Origin: Bacillota bacterium | GTDB lineage: Bacteria > Bacillota > Bacilli > Paenibacillales > Paenibacillaceae | Direction of reading: 5' to 3' | Length of the DNA: 44,599 nucleotides | NCBI GenBank assembly: GCA_023460795.1 | Contig: JAEWPC010000087.1 | Coordinates: 1 to 44,599 of the forward strand | In this document: positions 25,272 to 34,019 of the stretch, in pieces | Numbering within the stretch: the first letter of the stretch is position 1 | How the letters are laid out: each line of letters begins with the position of its first letter | Made by a program: the position numbers and the translations under genes | Notes under the pieces: generated by a model | Told to the model about the DNA's origin: nothing | Database searches by the model: none | The model's input: the letters and a program-made list of their open reading frames with translations, nothing else

Positions 25272-25674
25272 GCAACTCCGAATCGAACCTGTCGAACAGC
25301 TCCTTCATGGCGACCGCGTCCCGATTCGTCGTAGCGTGAATCGCGGCGATCAACGAGCTGACATTGGCGGTCATGACGATTATATAACGCGCGGTCTCCG
25401 GTTTCGGATTCCAGTATGTATGCGGTATGCCGCCGGGCACGATGACCGCTTGTCCCGCTTCGGCCTCGATATGGTCATCCCCAACTCGAAAGCCGAGTGT
25501 CCCTTCCAGCACATACCAAGCTTCATCATCGTTACGGTGCAAATGCAAGGGAGCGATCCATTCCGGCGAAATCCCGCTCGGTGTCCCCGGTGCAGTCCAT
25601 TCGGCGATCACAAGCTTCGATCCCGCAGGTTTCAAGGGGATACCGTCTGCTAATGCAGCAATAAACAATTGCAT
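25264..25674 (-). CDS. Cupin-domain protein
   Basis: A 136-residue single-domain cupin. Both metal-binding motifs are visible: HLHRNDDEAWYVLEG (H, H, E) and a second near PGGIPHTYWN (H). The family includes metal-dependent isomerases, dioxygenases and sugar-binding proteins; the exact activity cannot be told. The ATG is only 2 bases from AGGAGG, so a TTG at 25668 (8-base spacing) may be the true start, two residues shorter. Confidence 0.88.
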   Translation of the reverse strand: MQLFIAALADGIPLKPAGSKLVIAEWTAPGTPSGISPEWIAPLHLHRNDDEAWYVLEGTLGFRVGDDHIEAEAGQAVIVPGGIPHTYWNPKPETARYIIVMTANVSSLIAAIHATTNRDAVAMKELFDRFDSELLI

Positions 25675-25690
25675 TCCCTCCTAGTTTTTC

Positions 25691-25734
25691 AAAAAAACGC
25701 CGCCTCTCTTCTGTTCAGACGAGATAGCGGCGTT
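25691..25734 (-). terminator. Terminator of the nitroreductase gene
   Basis: An 8-bp stem AACGCCGC/GCGGCGTT with further internal pairing is followed by seven T on the minus strand, just beyond the nitroreductase stop. Confidence 0.85.
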
Positions 25735-25744
25735 TCGTATACGT

Positions 25745-26320
25745 TTACCCTTCAATCCAGCGCGTCTTCTCGGCTGCCGGCGTGCGTTTGCCCGCGTGAA
25801 GCGCGATTTCGGGATAGCCGACGTAGACCAAGGCGACGACTTCCTCGTGATCGGCGACTTCCATCGCGGCCTTCATCGTCGGATGGTACGCCGGATCGCC
25901 CGTGCGCCACACTGCAGCAAGCCCAAGATCGTGCGCGGTCAGCAGCAGGTTCTGCACGGCGGCGTGCGTCGCGGCTAGCTCCTCCGCCCGGATCGCCTTC
26001 GGGTTGTTAGACGGCGAGCAGATGGCCGCGATGACGACCGGCGCGCGATACGCCTTCGCGATTTCCTTCGCGATCCTCTCCTGCAGCTCTTCGCCGGTGA
26101 ACGCCTTGAGCGCGTCCTCCGCGTAATCCACATATGCTTGGCCCAGGACACGTCTGCCCTCGCCCGTCATCACGATGAATCGCCACGGCTCGGTGCCGTG
26201 ATGGTTAGGCGCCCATACCGCCGCCTCTAACATTCGTTCGATCAGTTCCTTCGGAACGTTGTCCGGCTTCACTCTGCCGACGCTCCGTCTTTCGCGAATC
26301 ACTCGTTGCAAATCCGACAT
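25745..26320 (-). CDS. Nitroreductase family protein
   Basis: A 191-residue FMN-dependent oxidoreductase. The FMN-binding start RERRSVGRVKPDNVP, the AVWAPNHHGTEPWRFIV segment and the C-terminal GLAAVWRTGDP / ALVYVGYPE are typical of the YdjA/YdgI-like subgroup. It probably reduces nitro or quinone compounds with NAD(P)H. The start at MSDLQRV fits the family; upstream codons in the same frame overlap the ABC gene and look unrelated. It follows the exporter operon by 58 bases and may be cotranscribed with it. Confidence 0.93.
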   Translation of the reverse strand: MSDLQRVIRERRSVGRVKPDNVPKELIERMLEAAVWAPNHHGTEPWRFIVMTGEGRRVLGQAYVDYAEDALKAFTGEELQERIAKEIAKAYRAPVVIAAICSPSNNPKAIRAEELAATHAAVQNLLLTAHDLGLAAVWRTGDPAYHPTMKAAMEVADHEEVVALVYVGYPEIALHAGKRTPAAEKTRWIEG

Positions 26321-26378
26321 CTCTATCCTATCCTCTCCGATAATATCTCTCCTATGTTCCGGTATGCGGTCGTCCGAG

Positions 26379-28259
26379 TCAAGCCGGACTCCGGCGAAGT
26401 CCGCCCGCGGCGAACTGGCTGTTGTACAAATCCGCATAGAACCCGCCGCGCGCGAGCAGCTCCTCGTGCGTGCCTTGCTCGATGATGCTGCCTTGGTTCA
26501 TGACCAGGATCAGATCCGCATCCCGAATCGTGGACAGGCGGTGAGCGATAACGAAACTCGTTCTTCTCTGCATCAACTCGTGCATCGCCTTCTGGATTTG
26601 GGCTTCCGTCCGCGTATCGACGCTGCTCGTCGCTTCGTCCAAGATCAAGATCGCCGGATCCGCCAATATCGCGCGGGCGATCGTCAGCAGCTGCTTCTGG
26701 CCCTGCGACAGGTTGGACGCTTCCTCGTTAAGCACCGTATCGTAGCCTTCCGGCAGCGTCCGAATGAAGTGGTCCGCATGCGCCGCCTTGGCCGCCTGAA
26801 CGATCTCCTCCTCGGATACGCCGAGCCGGCCGTAGGCGATGTTGTCACGGATCGTTCCGTTGAACAGCCACGTATCCTGCAGCACCATGCCGAACAGGCT
26901 GCGCAATTCGCCCCGCTTCATATGCGCGATGTTAACGCCGTCGACCGTAATTTGTCCTTCGCTGATTTCGTAGAACCTCATAAGCAAGTTGACCAGCGTC
27001 GTCTTGCCCGCGCCGGTCGGCCCGACGATCGCTACCGTCTGGCCGCTGCGGACGTCGATGTTCATCCTTTCGATGAGCGGAGCGTCCGCCTTGTACCCGA
27101 AGCTGACGCCCTGCAGGGAAACTTCCCCTTTCGGCGACTTCACAACGGCCGCGTTCGCCGCTTCGGGAATTTCCTCTTCCTCGTCCAGCAGCTCGAACAC
27201 CCGCTCCGCGGAAGCGATCGTCGATTGAATAATATTCGCGATGTTCGCCGTTTGCGCAAGCGGCATCGTGAATTGCCGGGTATATTGGATGAACGCCTGG
27301 ATATCCCCGATCTTGATCGCGTTGCGCGTCACGAGAATGCCGCCGACGATCGCAATGAACACATAGCCGATATTGCTCACCATGTTCATGAGCGGCATGA
27401 TCATGCCGGATACGAACTGAGCTTTCCACCCCGCCGCGTACAGCCGTTCGTTCACCTCGTCGAACGTCTGGACGGATTTATCCTCTTGCCCGAACGCCTT
27501 CACGACTTGATGGCCGGTATAAGTCTCCTCGACTTGCCCGTTCAGCTTACCCAGCTCCATCTGCTGCGCTTTAAAATGCTCCTGCGACCGCTTGGCGATG
27601 CCTTTGATCACGATCATCGATAACGGGAGCGTCAGCAGGACGATCAACGTCAGCCAGAAACTGATCGTGAACATCATGATGATGACGCCGATGATCGTGA
27701 TGACCGAAGTAATGAGCTGCGTCAAGCTTTGCTGCAGCGTATTGCTGATATTGTCGACGTCGTTGACGGCGCGGCTTAGGATTTCTCCGTTCGTCCGCGT
27801 ATCGTAATACTTGAGCGGCAACCGATTGAGCTTCTCATTTACTTCGTTGCGTAGCCGATACACGGTTTTCTGCGCAACGCCTGCCATCACATATTGCTGG
27901 ATGTAAGTAAACAGGGAACTCACCAAGTACAAGCCCATCAACAGGAAAATAATGTCCGCGATCGGTCCGAAATCGATGCCCGACCCGGTCATGCCCTCGA
28001 AAAGACGCGTCGTCGCATGACCGAGCAGCTTAGGGCTGAAAATCCCGAACGTCGTGCCCAGGATAGCCGTCACCAGCACGATGATCAGATTGAACTTGAA
28101 CGGAGCCAAATACCGGGACAATCTGCGAAGCGTCCCTTTGAAATTTTTCGGTTTCTGGACGGGCATTCCCATTCCGCCCATTCCGCCGAAGCCGGGCCCT
28201 CCCGGCCCTCTGCCCGGTCCCCCGTGCTTAGGTGCGCCTTGCCGTTGATGTTCGCTCAT
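26379..28259 (-). CDS. ABC exporter half-transporter, canonical ATPase subunit
   Basis: A 626-residue half-transporter with six membrane helices (~45-340) and a C-terminal ATPase. Walker A is GPTGAGKTT, Walker B ILILDEATSSVD with the catalytic glutamate, and the switch IAHRLST has its histidine. The signature is LSQGQ rather than LSGGQ. The N-terminus is a glycine/proline-rich tail (GGPGRGPGGPGFGGMGGMGM). With its partner it forms a heterodimer of the TM287/288, BmrCD or YfiB/YfiC type. Those export drugs or lipid-like compounds; the substrate here is unknown. It overlaps the partner stop by 4 bases. Confidence 0.95.
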   Translation of the reverse strand: MSEHQRQGAPKHGGPGRGPGGPGFGGMGGMGMPVQKPKNFKGTLRRLSRYLAPFKFNLIIVLVTAILGTTFGIFSPKLLGHATTRLFEGMTGSGIDFGPIADIIFLLMGLYLVSSLFTYIQQYVMAGVAQKTVYRLRNEVNEKLNRLPLKYYDTRTNGEILSRAVNDVDNISNTLQQSLTQLITSVITIIGVIIMMFTISFWLTLIVLLTLPLSMIVIKGIAKRSQEHFKAQQMELGKLNGQVEETYTGHQVVKAFGQEDKSVQTFDEVNERLYAAGWKAQFVSGMIMPLMNMVSNIGYVFIAIVGGILVTRNAIKIGDIQAFIQYTRQFTMPLAQTANIANIIQSTIASAERVFELLDEEEEIPEAANAAVVKSPKGEVSLQGVSFGYKADAPLIERMNIDVRSGQTVAIVGPTGAGKTTLVNLLMRFYEISEGQITVDGVNIAHMKRGELRSLFGMVLQDTWLFNGTIRDNIAYGRLGVSEEEIVQAAKAAHADHFIRTLPEGYDTVLNEEASNLSQGQKQLLTIARAILADPAILILDEATSSVDTRTEAQIQKAMHELMQRRTSFVIAHRLSTIRDADLILVMNQGSIIEQGTHEELLARGGFYADLYNSQFAAGGLRRSPA

Positions 28260-29983
28260 GCGATCTCCTCCTCCGACAGCTGCGACAGCGCGATTTCCCG
28301 ATATACCTCGGAGGTTGCCATCAGTTCTTTGTGAGTGCCGTTGCCGACGATACGGCCCTCATCCAATACGAGGATTCGGTCGGCATCTATGACGGTGCTG
28401 ACGCGCTGAGCGACGATAATAACCGTTGCGTCTGCCGTTTCCGGCTTCAGCGCGGCTCTCAGCTTCGCGTCCGTCTTGAAATCGAGCGCGGAGAAGCTGT
28501 CGTCGAACAAATAGACGAGCGGCTTGCGCACGAGCGCTCTGGCGATGGACAGACGCTGACGCTGTCCGCCGGAGACGTTCGTTCCGCCTTGCGCGATCTG
28601 GGAATCGTAACCGTCCGGCATTCCGCTAATGAATTCGGTCGCTTGGGCGATGCTCGCCGCGTGAACGATCTCCTCCTCCGTCGCGTCTTCCTTGCCGAAG
28701 CGAATGTTGTCCGCGATCGTGCCCGTGAAGAGCAACGCCTTCTGCGGAACGAGTCCGATCCGGGAACGAAGCTGCTCCAGCGGGAGCTTGCGGACGTCCT
28801 GTCCATCGATCGTGACCGAGCCCTCGCCGACGTCGTAGAATCTCGTGATCAAGTTTAGAAGCGTTGTTTTCCCGGAGCCCGTCCCGCCTATGATGGCCGT
28901 CACTTCGCCGGGATTCGCCGTAAAGCCGATCTTCTCCAGCGCGGCATTCTCGGCGCCCGGATAATGGAAAGTTACGTCGTCGAACCGCACGACGCCTCTC
29001 GACTCGCCCGCGTTCGCGCGCGCCGTCGCATCGTGAATGACCGGTTCGGTCGTCAATACCTCGTTGATTCGGACCGCCGACGCGGACGCGCGCGGCACCA
29101 TCACGAACATCATCGACACCATCATGAGCGAGAACATGATTTGCATCGCGTATTGCAGGAAAGCCATCAGGTCGCCGACCTGCATGTCCCCGTGACTGAT
29201 CCGCAGGCCTCCGAACCAGATGATCGATATTTGCGACAGGTTCAGGATCAGCATCATCATCGGCATCATCAGCGCCATAACCTGATTGACTTTTACCGCG
29301 GTAGCCGTCAAATCCCCGTTCGCTTCCTCGAACCGTTTGCGTTCATGCTCTCCTCGGTTGAAGGAACGAATGACGCGAATACCGGTCAAATTCTCGCGAA
29401 GGACGAGATTCAGCTTGTCGATCTTCTTCTGCATCACTTTAAAATACGGGATTCCCCGTCGCGCGATCAACAGAATCGTCAATGCCAATACCGGCAAAAT
29501 GGCGACGAAGATGAGCGACAGCGTCGCGTCCTTGGATACCGCCATAATCAGACCGCCTATGCACATCATCGGCGCCATGACCATCATTCGGATCATCATG
29601 ATCAGCACTTGCTGCACTTGCGTAATATCGTTAGTCGTGCGCGTGATGAGCGACGCCGTGCCGATCGTATCGAACTCCTGCAACGAGAATTTCGTCACAT
29701 GCTTGAACGTCTTGCTGCGGACGTCGCGTCCGAAGCCGGTCGCGATGCGCGAGGATACGTAACTCGCCCAGACCGAGACGATCGTACCGAAGGCGGTAAC
29801 GAGAAGCATGAACCCGCCAATCCGCCAGATATACGGCGTATCCCCGGGAATTACCCCTTCATCCACGATATCCGCCATAAGCGTCGGCAAATAAAGCTCG
29901 CATAGCGATTGCGCCAATATTAACAGCAACACTAATGCAACAAGCCAGCGATAAGGCTTCAGAAACCGAAACAGCTTTAACAC
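28256..29983 (-). CDS. ABC exporter half-transporter, degenerate ATPase subunit
   Basis: A 575-residue half-transporter with six membrane helices and an ATPase. Walker A is GGTGSGKTT (366-374) and the signature VSGGQ (470-474). Walker B is VYLFDDS with D495 in place of the catalytic glutamate, and the switch reads IVAQRVST with Gln for His. These two changes mark the non-hydrolysing site of heterodimeric exporters; the partner supplies the working site. Size and order match YfiB/YfiC of Bacillus. The start is GTG with GGAG 11 bases upstream. It is the first gene of the two-gene operon. Confidence 0.95.
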   Translation of the reverse strand: MLKLFRFLKPYRWLVALVLLLILAQSLCELYLPTLMADIVDEGVIPGDTPYIWRIGGFMLLVTAFGTIVSVWASYVSSRIATGFGRDVRSKTFKHVTKFSLQEFDTIGTASLITRTTNDITQVQQVLIMMIRMMVMAPMMCIGGLIMAVSKDATLSLIFVAILPVLALTILLIARRGIPYFKVMQKKIDKLNLVLRENLTGIRVIRSFNRGEHERKRFEEANGDLTATAVKVNQVMALMMPMMMLILNLSQISIIWFGGLRISHGDMQVGDLMAFLQYAMQIMFSLMMVSMMFVMVPRASASAVRINEVLTTEPVIHDATARANAGESRGVVRFDDVTFHYPGAENAALEKIGFTANPGEVTAIIGGTGSGKTTLLNLITRFYDVGEGSVTIDGQDVRKLPLEQLRSRIGLVPQKALLFTGTIADNIRFGKEDATEEEIVHAASIAQATEFISGMPDGYDSQIAQGGTNVSGGQRQRLSIARALVRKPLVYLFDDSFSALDFKTDAKLRAALKPETADATVIIVAQRVSTVIDADRILVLDEGRIVGNGTHKELMATSEVYREIALSQLSEEEIA

Positions 29984-30080
29984 GTGCGCATCATCTCCAG
30001 ATTGTATATGTAAAAATAATCATATTACATTATTATGAACCCAACGTGAACGAAAGCGCAAATTCGAAGTTTCGTCCCCT

Positions 30081-30124
30081 GCATGAAACCAAGCGCAACC
30101 CTGAGGCTGCGCTTGGTTTCATGC
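30081..30124. terminator. 17-bp perfect hairpin after the sigma/anti-sigma operon
   Basis: Two 17-base arms (30081-30097 and 30108-30124) pair perfectly around a 10-nt loop. The T-tract is poor on both strands, so termination is likely but not textbook. It lies 41 bases beyond the anti-sigma stop and about 100 bases before the ABC operon. Confidence 0.6.
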
Positions 30125-30164
30125 TTATGATTACCTTCTGACGATCGGTCATTCTCGCATCGGA

Positions 30165-30851
30165 TTACGGTTGCGCCGATTCGGCCGTATTCATCGCCTC
30201 ATCCGCGGACAAGTTGCCGACGATGGCGTACTGAATGCCTTCTTTCATCCAATACAATTCCACAAGCTCGGGCTGTTCGAACACGAAGCCTTCCGCTCCG
30301 CCGACCTTGGTCGCCGTGAATAGGTCTTGCGGGAAAGAAGCCGCCATGCGGCTCGAGGCGAAAGTAAAAGTACCTTGTCCCGAGACGTAAGTAAAGATCG
30401 CGTCTCTTGCCGGCTTTCCTTGTTCGCTTACCGCGACGATCTCGGATAATTGATATCCGTTAGGCAGCGCCGCGGGCACAAGCAGTCCGGCTCCGAATGC
30501 CGATCGCGCTTCGTCTACCGTGCCGAGCGTCGTCGTAACCAGAGACGATAGCTCCGAGCCCGCGGCTCCCGTATTCGACTGCGCCGGGGGTTCTGCCGCC
30601 TGCTCTGATGGCGCCGGTACGGCGGGGTGCTGAAGCATCGGGAAGCCCGTGATGAGCATAATCGCCGCCGCCAGCGCCACCGCGCCCGTAATCCACGTCC
30701 TCGGAAGCACGGGCCGCCGGGCCGTCGTAATCGCGGACGCTTGCCCGCGAATGCTCCGTTTGATGTCGTCGCTCAAATCCAACTGCATGAATATCGTCCT
30801 GTCCGCTTCTTGGCGGAAGCTCTCGCGTAAACGGTTGTCTGCGTTCGTCAT
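30165..30851 (-). CDS. Anti-sigma-type membrane protein (DUF4367-like)
   Basis: A 228-residue protein: a cytoplasmic start of ~50 residues (DLSDDIKRSIRGQAS), one membrane helix (about 52-72; ITGAVALAAAIMLITGF), a Pro/Ala-rich linker and an outer domain (about 110-226; LVPAALPNGYQLSEI...LVELYWMKEGIQYAIVG) resembling DUF4367. Such proteins are found directly after ECF sigma genes and hold the sigma factor at the membrane. Its ATG overlaps the sigma stop by one base, so translation is coupled. What it senses is unknown. Confidence 0.85.
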   Translation of the reverse strand: MTNADNRLRESFRQEADRTIFMQLDLSDDIKRSIRGQASAITTARRPVLPRTWITGAVALAAAIMLITGFPMLQHPAVPAPSEQAAEPPAQSNTGAAGSELSSLVTTTLGTVDEARSAFGAGLLVPAALPNGYQLSEIVAVSEQGKPARDAIFTYVSGQGTFTFASSRMAASFPQDLFTATKVGGAEGFVFEQPELVELYWMKEGIQYAIVGNLSADEAMNTAESAQP

Positions 30852-31396
30852 CAGCCGATCTCCTCCTTGTTCATCTGCCGGGCCAGAGCCTCTCGCGCCC
30901 GGTGCAGTCTATTGCGCACGGTCCCTTCCGGGGAAGAAGTCGCCTCGGCGATTTCCTTCGTGCTTAAATCCAAGTAATAATACAAATACAATGCTTCTTG
31001 ATAAGCTAACGGCAACCTCAGCACGTGCTGCAGCACTTCCGTCTTCTCCAGTCTGATCAGCGCTTCTTCCTCGACGCTGATCGTCCGCCCCGTATCGATC
31101 CGTTCGGGAGCGGTCGGTTGTTCCGAGAACATTCGGACGCCCATTTTGTCTCTGCATAGGTTGACGGTTATCGTGGTCAGCCATGTTCGTACCGAGCTGT
31201 CTCCGCGGAATGTCTGCCAATTGCGGTATGCCCGCAGGAACGCCTCTTGGCTAATATCTTCCGCCAGATGGCGGTCGCCCGTATAGAAATAAGCAGTACG
31301 CATGACCGTCGCGCCGAAGCTGTCCATGAGCCGCTCAAGCGCTTGAGCGGAGTCTCTCGGGAATTGGTCTTTGTCTGATAAGCCGGCCGGCTTCAC
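30851..31396 (-). CDS. ECF-type RNA polymerase sigma factor
   Basis: A 181-residue group IV sigma factor. Region 2 is visible at AYFYTGDRHLAEDISQEAF (-10 recognition, D-ISQE-F core) and region 4 at LPLAYQEALYLYYYLDLS and KEIAEATSSPEGTVRNRL (helix-turn-helix for -35). The start is GTG, 8 bases after GGAGGTG. It forms a two-gene operon with the anti-sigma gene. A promoter resembling ECF promoters precedes it, suggesting self-control. Confidence 0.95.
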   Translation of the reverse strand: MKPAGLSDKDQFPRDSAQALERLMDSFGATVMRTAYFYTGDRHLAEDISQEAFLRAYRNWQTFRGDSSVRTWLTTITVNLCRDKMGVRMFSEQPTAPERIDTGRTISVEEEALIRLEKTEVLQHVLRLPLAYQEALYLYYYLDLSTKEIAEATSSPEGTVRNRLHRAREALARQMNKEEIG

Positions 31397-31418
31397 GGGA
31401 ACATCACCTCCAACCTTA

Positions 31419-31447
31419 TAGACGGTGTTACCATCGATTTCGCTTCA
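31419..31447 (-). promoter_or_regulatory. Candidate autoregulatory ECF promoter
   Basis: On the minus strand TGAAGC is followed after 17 bases by CGTCTA. This is close to the general ECF pattern (TGAAAC, 16-17 bases, CGTC). It lies 22 bases before the sigma start codon. Confidence 0.55.
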
Positions 31448-31487
31448 TGGGAGCCGTACAATTTATATTCTCGCCAGACACGAAGAA

Positions 31488-31515
31488 AACCCAAGCCAAT
31501 ACCATGGCCTGGGCT
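31488..31515 (-). terminator. Terminator of the DUF3817 gene
   Basis: A 10-bp stem with two G-T pairs (AGCCCAGGCC with GGCTTGGGTT) and an 8-nt loop is followed by TTCTTCG on the minus strand. Confidence 0.65.
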
Positions 31516-31555
31516 CCCCTATATTCGCGCATCATTATATGTTGATTCCGTGTTG

Positions 31556-31846
31556 TTATTCGCGGCCGACGAGTTTACGATCGAACACGAACGGTCCGAA
31601 CGGCAGGAACGCGGCGATAAATCCGACGAACGTCTGTCCGAACGACAGCTTCTTGACGACCAGCGCGTTGAGTAACGCGAGCAGATAGAGCGAGAAGAAG
31701 AACCCGTGCGCGATTCCTACGACCGTAACCGCCTCGGGAACATCGGCCCAATACTTAAGCGGCATCGCGATCCCCAGCAAAACCAAAAACGAAAGCGCCT
31801 CAACCGTTCCGATTGCACGCAATCGCCCGATTGTCGTATTTCCCAT
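31556..31846 (-). CDS. DUF3817 membrane protein (YdzA-like)
   Basis: A 96-residue protein with three membrane helices. Family marks: RLRAIGTVEALSFLVLLGIA, MPLKYWADVPEAV, then GIAHGFFFSLYLLALL and FGPFVFDRKL. DUF3817 members are small membrane proteins of unknown function; Bacillus YdzA is one. The start MGNTTIG is 9 bases after GGAGGG. The upstream extension in the same frame (32 codons) lacks a ribosome site and does not look membrane-like. Confidence 0.9.
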   Translation of the reverse strand: MGNTTIGRLRAIGTVEALSFLVLLGIAMPLKYWADVPEAVTVVGIAHGFFFSLYLLALLNALVVKKLSFGQTFVGFIAAFLPFGPFVFDRKLVGRE

Positions 31847-31964
31847 TGCGACAAGCCCTCCGAATGTATATGGAATGATACTCCCATCATAGCAAGCGAA
31901 TTGGGCTATTGCTGTGTCTGAAAAGTGAACAAATCGGCGCATCGACGCGCCAATCCGTGCCAGT

Positions 31965-32915
31965 TTAAATCCGCAATCCGATCCGGTCGGCGACCGCCTT
32001 CATTTCCGCTGGCGGCGCTGCCTTGTATTCGCGTCCGTCCGGCATGACGAGACGCCAAGCGTGCAGCAGCTGGTGGTTGACGTCGCCGTAGCGCCGGCCG
32101 CCGTATTTGATGTCTCCGAGCAGCGGATGGCCGATGCTCTGAAAATGGGTACGGATCTGGTGGGTGCGGCCGCTGATCAGTTCGATCTCGACGAGCGAAT
32201 AGGAGGCCCCCGATTGAAGCACGCGGTAACGGGTCAACGCGGACTTCGCGCGTTCGGCGCCGCCATGGCGTTCAGCGTCCGCCTCGCTGCGCACCACGTG
32301 CGTCCGGTTAGACTTCTCGTCGCGGATCAAGTCCCCGGCCAGGGAACCTTCCCCGGTCAGATGGCCTTCCACGATCGTCACGTAATATTTGCTCAGCTCG
32401 TGCTTCTGAATCCATTGGTTCAGCTGATGCAGCATGCCCGCCGTCTTCCCGACAAGTACAAGCCCGCTGGTGTTCCGGTCTAACCGATTGGCGGTCGCCG
32501 GCATGAACATCGGGCTGTCCAGTTCGCCTTTGCGGTACAAGTACGCATGCACCCGGTTGATGAGCGTATCTTTCTGGTCCGCTTGGTCCGGATGTGTCAG
32601 CATGCCGGTCGGCTTGTTCACGACGAGCAATTCCGCATCTTCATATACGACGTCGATGTTCGCGTTCACGCCTACGTACTTCGTTTTCTTCTGACCGATG
32701 CTCGCTTCTTTGTAAGCCTCCTCCTCGACGTAAATCGCCAGCTCGTCGCCCGCGGCTAGCTCGTAGTTTTGATTTTTGCGCTTGCCGTTCACCTTCACTT
32801 TGCCGTTGTCGATCATCTTGTAGATTTGGCCCAGCGGAATATTAGGCATCAGGTTCCTAAGGAACCGATGCAGCCTCTTGCCGCTCTCCGAAGGCGTTAC
32901 TTTGCGGTTAATCAT
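31965..32915 (-). CDS. RluA-family 23S rRNA pseudouridine synthase
   Basis: A 316-residue enzyme that isomerises uridine to pseudouridine in RNA, probably large-subunit rRNA. An N-terminal S4 RNA-binding domain (about 12-70; GQIYKMIDNGKVKVNGKRK) precedes the catalytic domain with D146 in RLDRNTSGLVLVGK and a typical IELISGRTHQIRTHF motif. The length fits RluC/RluD. GAGGAG lies 7 bases before the ATG, which overlaps the stop of the upstream ArsR-type gene by 8 bases. Confidence 0.94.
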   Translation of the reverse strand: MINRKVTPSESGKRLHRFLRNLMPNIPLGQIYKMIDNGKVKVNGKRKNQNYELAAGDELAIYVEEEAYKEASIGQKKTKYVGVNANIDVVYEDAELLVVNKPTGMLTHPDQADQKDTLINRVHAYLYRKGELDSPMFMPATANRLDRNTSGLVLVGKTAGMLHQLNQWIQKHELSKYYVTIVEGHLTGEGSLAGDLIRDEKSNRTHVVRSEADAERHGGAERAKSALTRYRVLQSGASYSLVEIELISGRTHQIRTHFQSIGHPLLGDIKYGGRRYGDVNHQLLHAWRLVMPDGREYKAAPPAEMKAVADRIGLRI

Positions 32916-33837
32916 CGCTTGCTCTCCTCTTGCCGTAATAAACGCGCAGCTGAATATCTTGATTATAGTTGCCGAACCCCGCTCCGTACAACGTCAGCCC
33001 TCCGACGTGCGCCGCGTCCTCCTCGACGGCGAACCGCAGCGTCCAGAACTTCTCTTCCAGATGCAAATCGTCCAGCGTCGTATTCGAGATGCGCTGCCCG
33101 TCCATATAAGCGCCGGAACCGTTCACCCGCAGTACTTTCCATAAGCCATACTGGTTAAGCCTGTCGTGCCACCAATCCGGCGTGTAGCGCCCTCTAGACT
33201 TCGTGCCGAAATCCCCGGGGCTCGTCCATTCTCCCAACCTTGTCCCATTCAAGTAAAATCGGATATCCGACGGCCATTGCTCGTTAATCTCCGGCGCTTC
33301 GGATGCGATCTCGAACGAAATCTCGATCTCGGTCGGACGTTGGCTCGCCAGCAAATAATTCGGCACCGTGTATTCGACGTAACCCCGCCCGAACCATAAT
33401 ATCGATGCACGGACGCGTTCCGGGTTCAGAAAATATCTAGGGTCGTCGTACTCGCCGATCTGCTTCTCGCGCGTCGCGAGTCCGCACGTCGGATACACCT
33501 CGAACGCGGTATAATGCCCGACTTGAATGGTCTGTTCTTGGTATGCCCGTTCATCCGCGGAGGATTGCGGCAACGCGATCTCGATCGCGGTTTCGGCGAG
33601 CGAACACATCTTGTGCGTGCCGCCCGCTTTGCGCACCATCTTCGTCTGTACGAGTCCGGCGGCTTCCAGCTTGCGAACGTGCATCGTCACGATCGCACTG
33701 CTGAGCGACATCCGCTCCGCGATTTCCTTTACGTTGAGCGGCGCATCCGCGAGCAGCTCGATAATGCCCAGCCGAACGTCGCTGGCGAGCGCTTCGTATA
33801 ACGGCAGCCATTGCCTGTCCGTATTCGCTTTAATCAT
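32908..33837 (-). CDS. ArsR-headed regulator with a large C-terminal domain
   Basis: A 309-residue protein. Residues ~8-85 form an ArsR-type winged helix (LASDVRLGIIELLADAPLNV, KEIAERMSLSSAIVTMHV) without the usual metal-binding cysteines. The remaining 220 residues are unlike standard ArsR proteins: they are rich in Trp, Tyr and beta-forming residues (RASILWFGRGYVEYTVP, RFYLNGTRLGEWTSPGDF, KFWTLRFAVEE), suggesting a sugar-binding jelly-roll fold. It is divergent from the GH51 arabinofuranosidase, which it probably controls; the effector may be arabinose or an oligosaccharide. GGAGGAG lies 9 bases before the ATG. Confidence 0.85.
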   Translation of the reverse strand: MIKANTDRQWLPLYEALASDVRLGIIELLADAPLNVKEIAERMSLSSAIVTMHVRKLEAAGLVQTKMVRKAGGTHKMCSLAETAIEIALPQSSADERAYQEQTIQVGHYTAFEVYPTCGLATREKQIGEYDDPRYFLNPERVRASILWFGRGYVEYTVPNYLLASQRPTEIEISFEIASEAPEINEQWPSDIRFYLNGTRLGEWTSPGDFGTKSRGRYTPDWWHDRLNQYGLWKVLRVNGSGAYMDGQRISNTTLDDLHLEEKFWTLRFAVEEDAAHVGGLTLYGAGFGNYNQDIQLRVYYGKRRASDD

Positions 33838-33886
33838 TCGCCGTTTCTCCTCCGACCACTGATTCGCTTTTAGATTAATATAAATA

Positions 33887-33932
33887 TAAATTCATTGAAA
33901 AGCAACTTTTATCTAAAAATGCATTGAATTTA
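33887..33932. promoter_or_regulatory. Candidate operator between the ArsR-type gene and abfA
   Basis: Two half-sites, TAAATTCATTG (33887-33897) and CATTGAATTTA (33922-33932), form a 10-of-11 inverted repeat. The right half overlaps TTGAAT, a possible -35 of abfA, with TTAATATA at 33949-33956 as -10. The whole 182-base divergent spacer is AT-rich. The likely ligand is the adjacent ArsR-headed regulator. Confidence 0.5.
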
Positions 33933-34019
33933 GGCGAAAATTCGAGTTTAATATAGGTGAATGTATTGTTTTGTTATCTAGTTAATAATTATATTAATCC
34001 TAAAGGAGAATCCCGAAGA

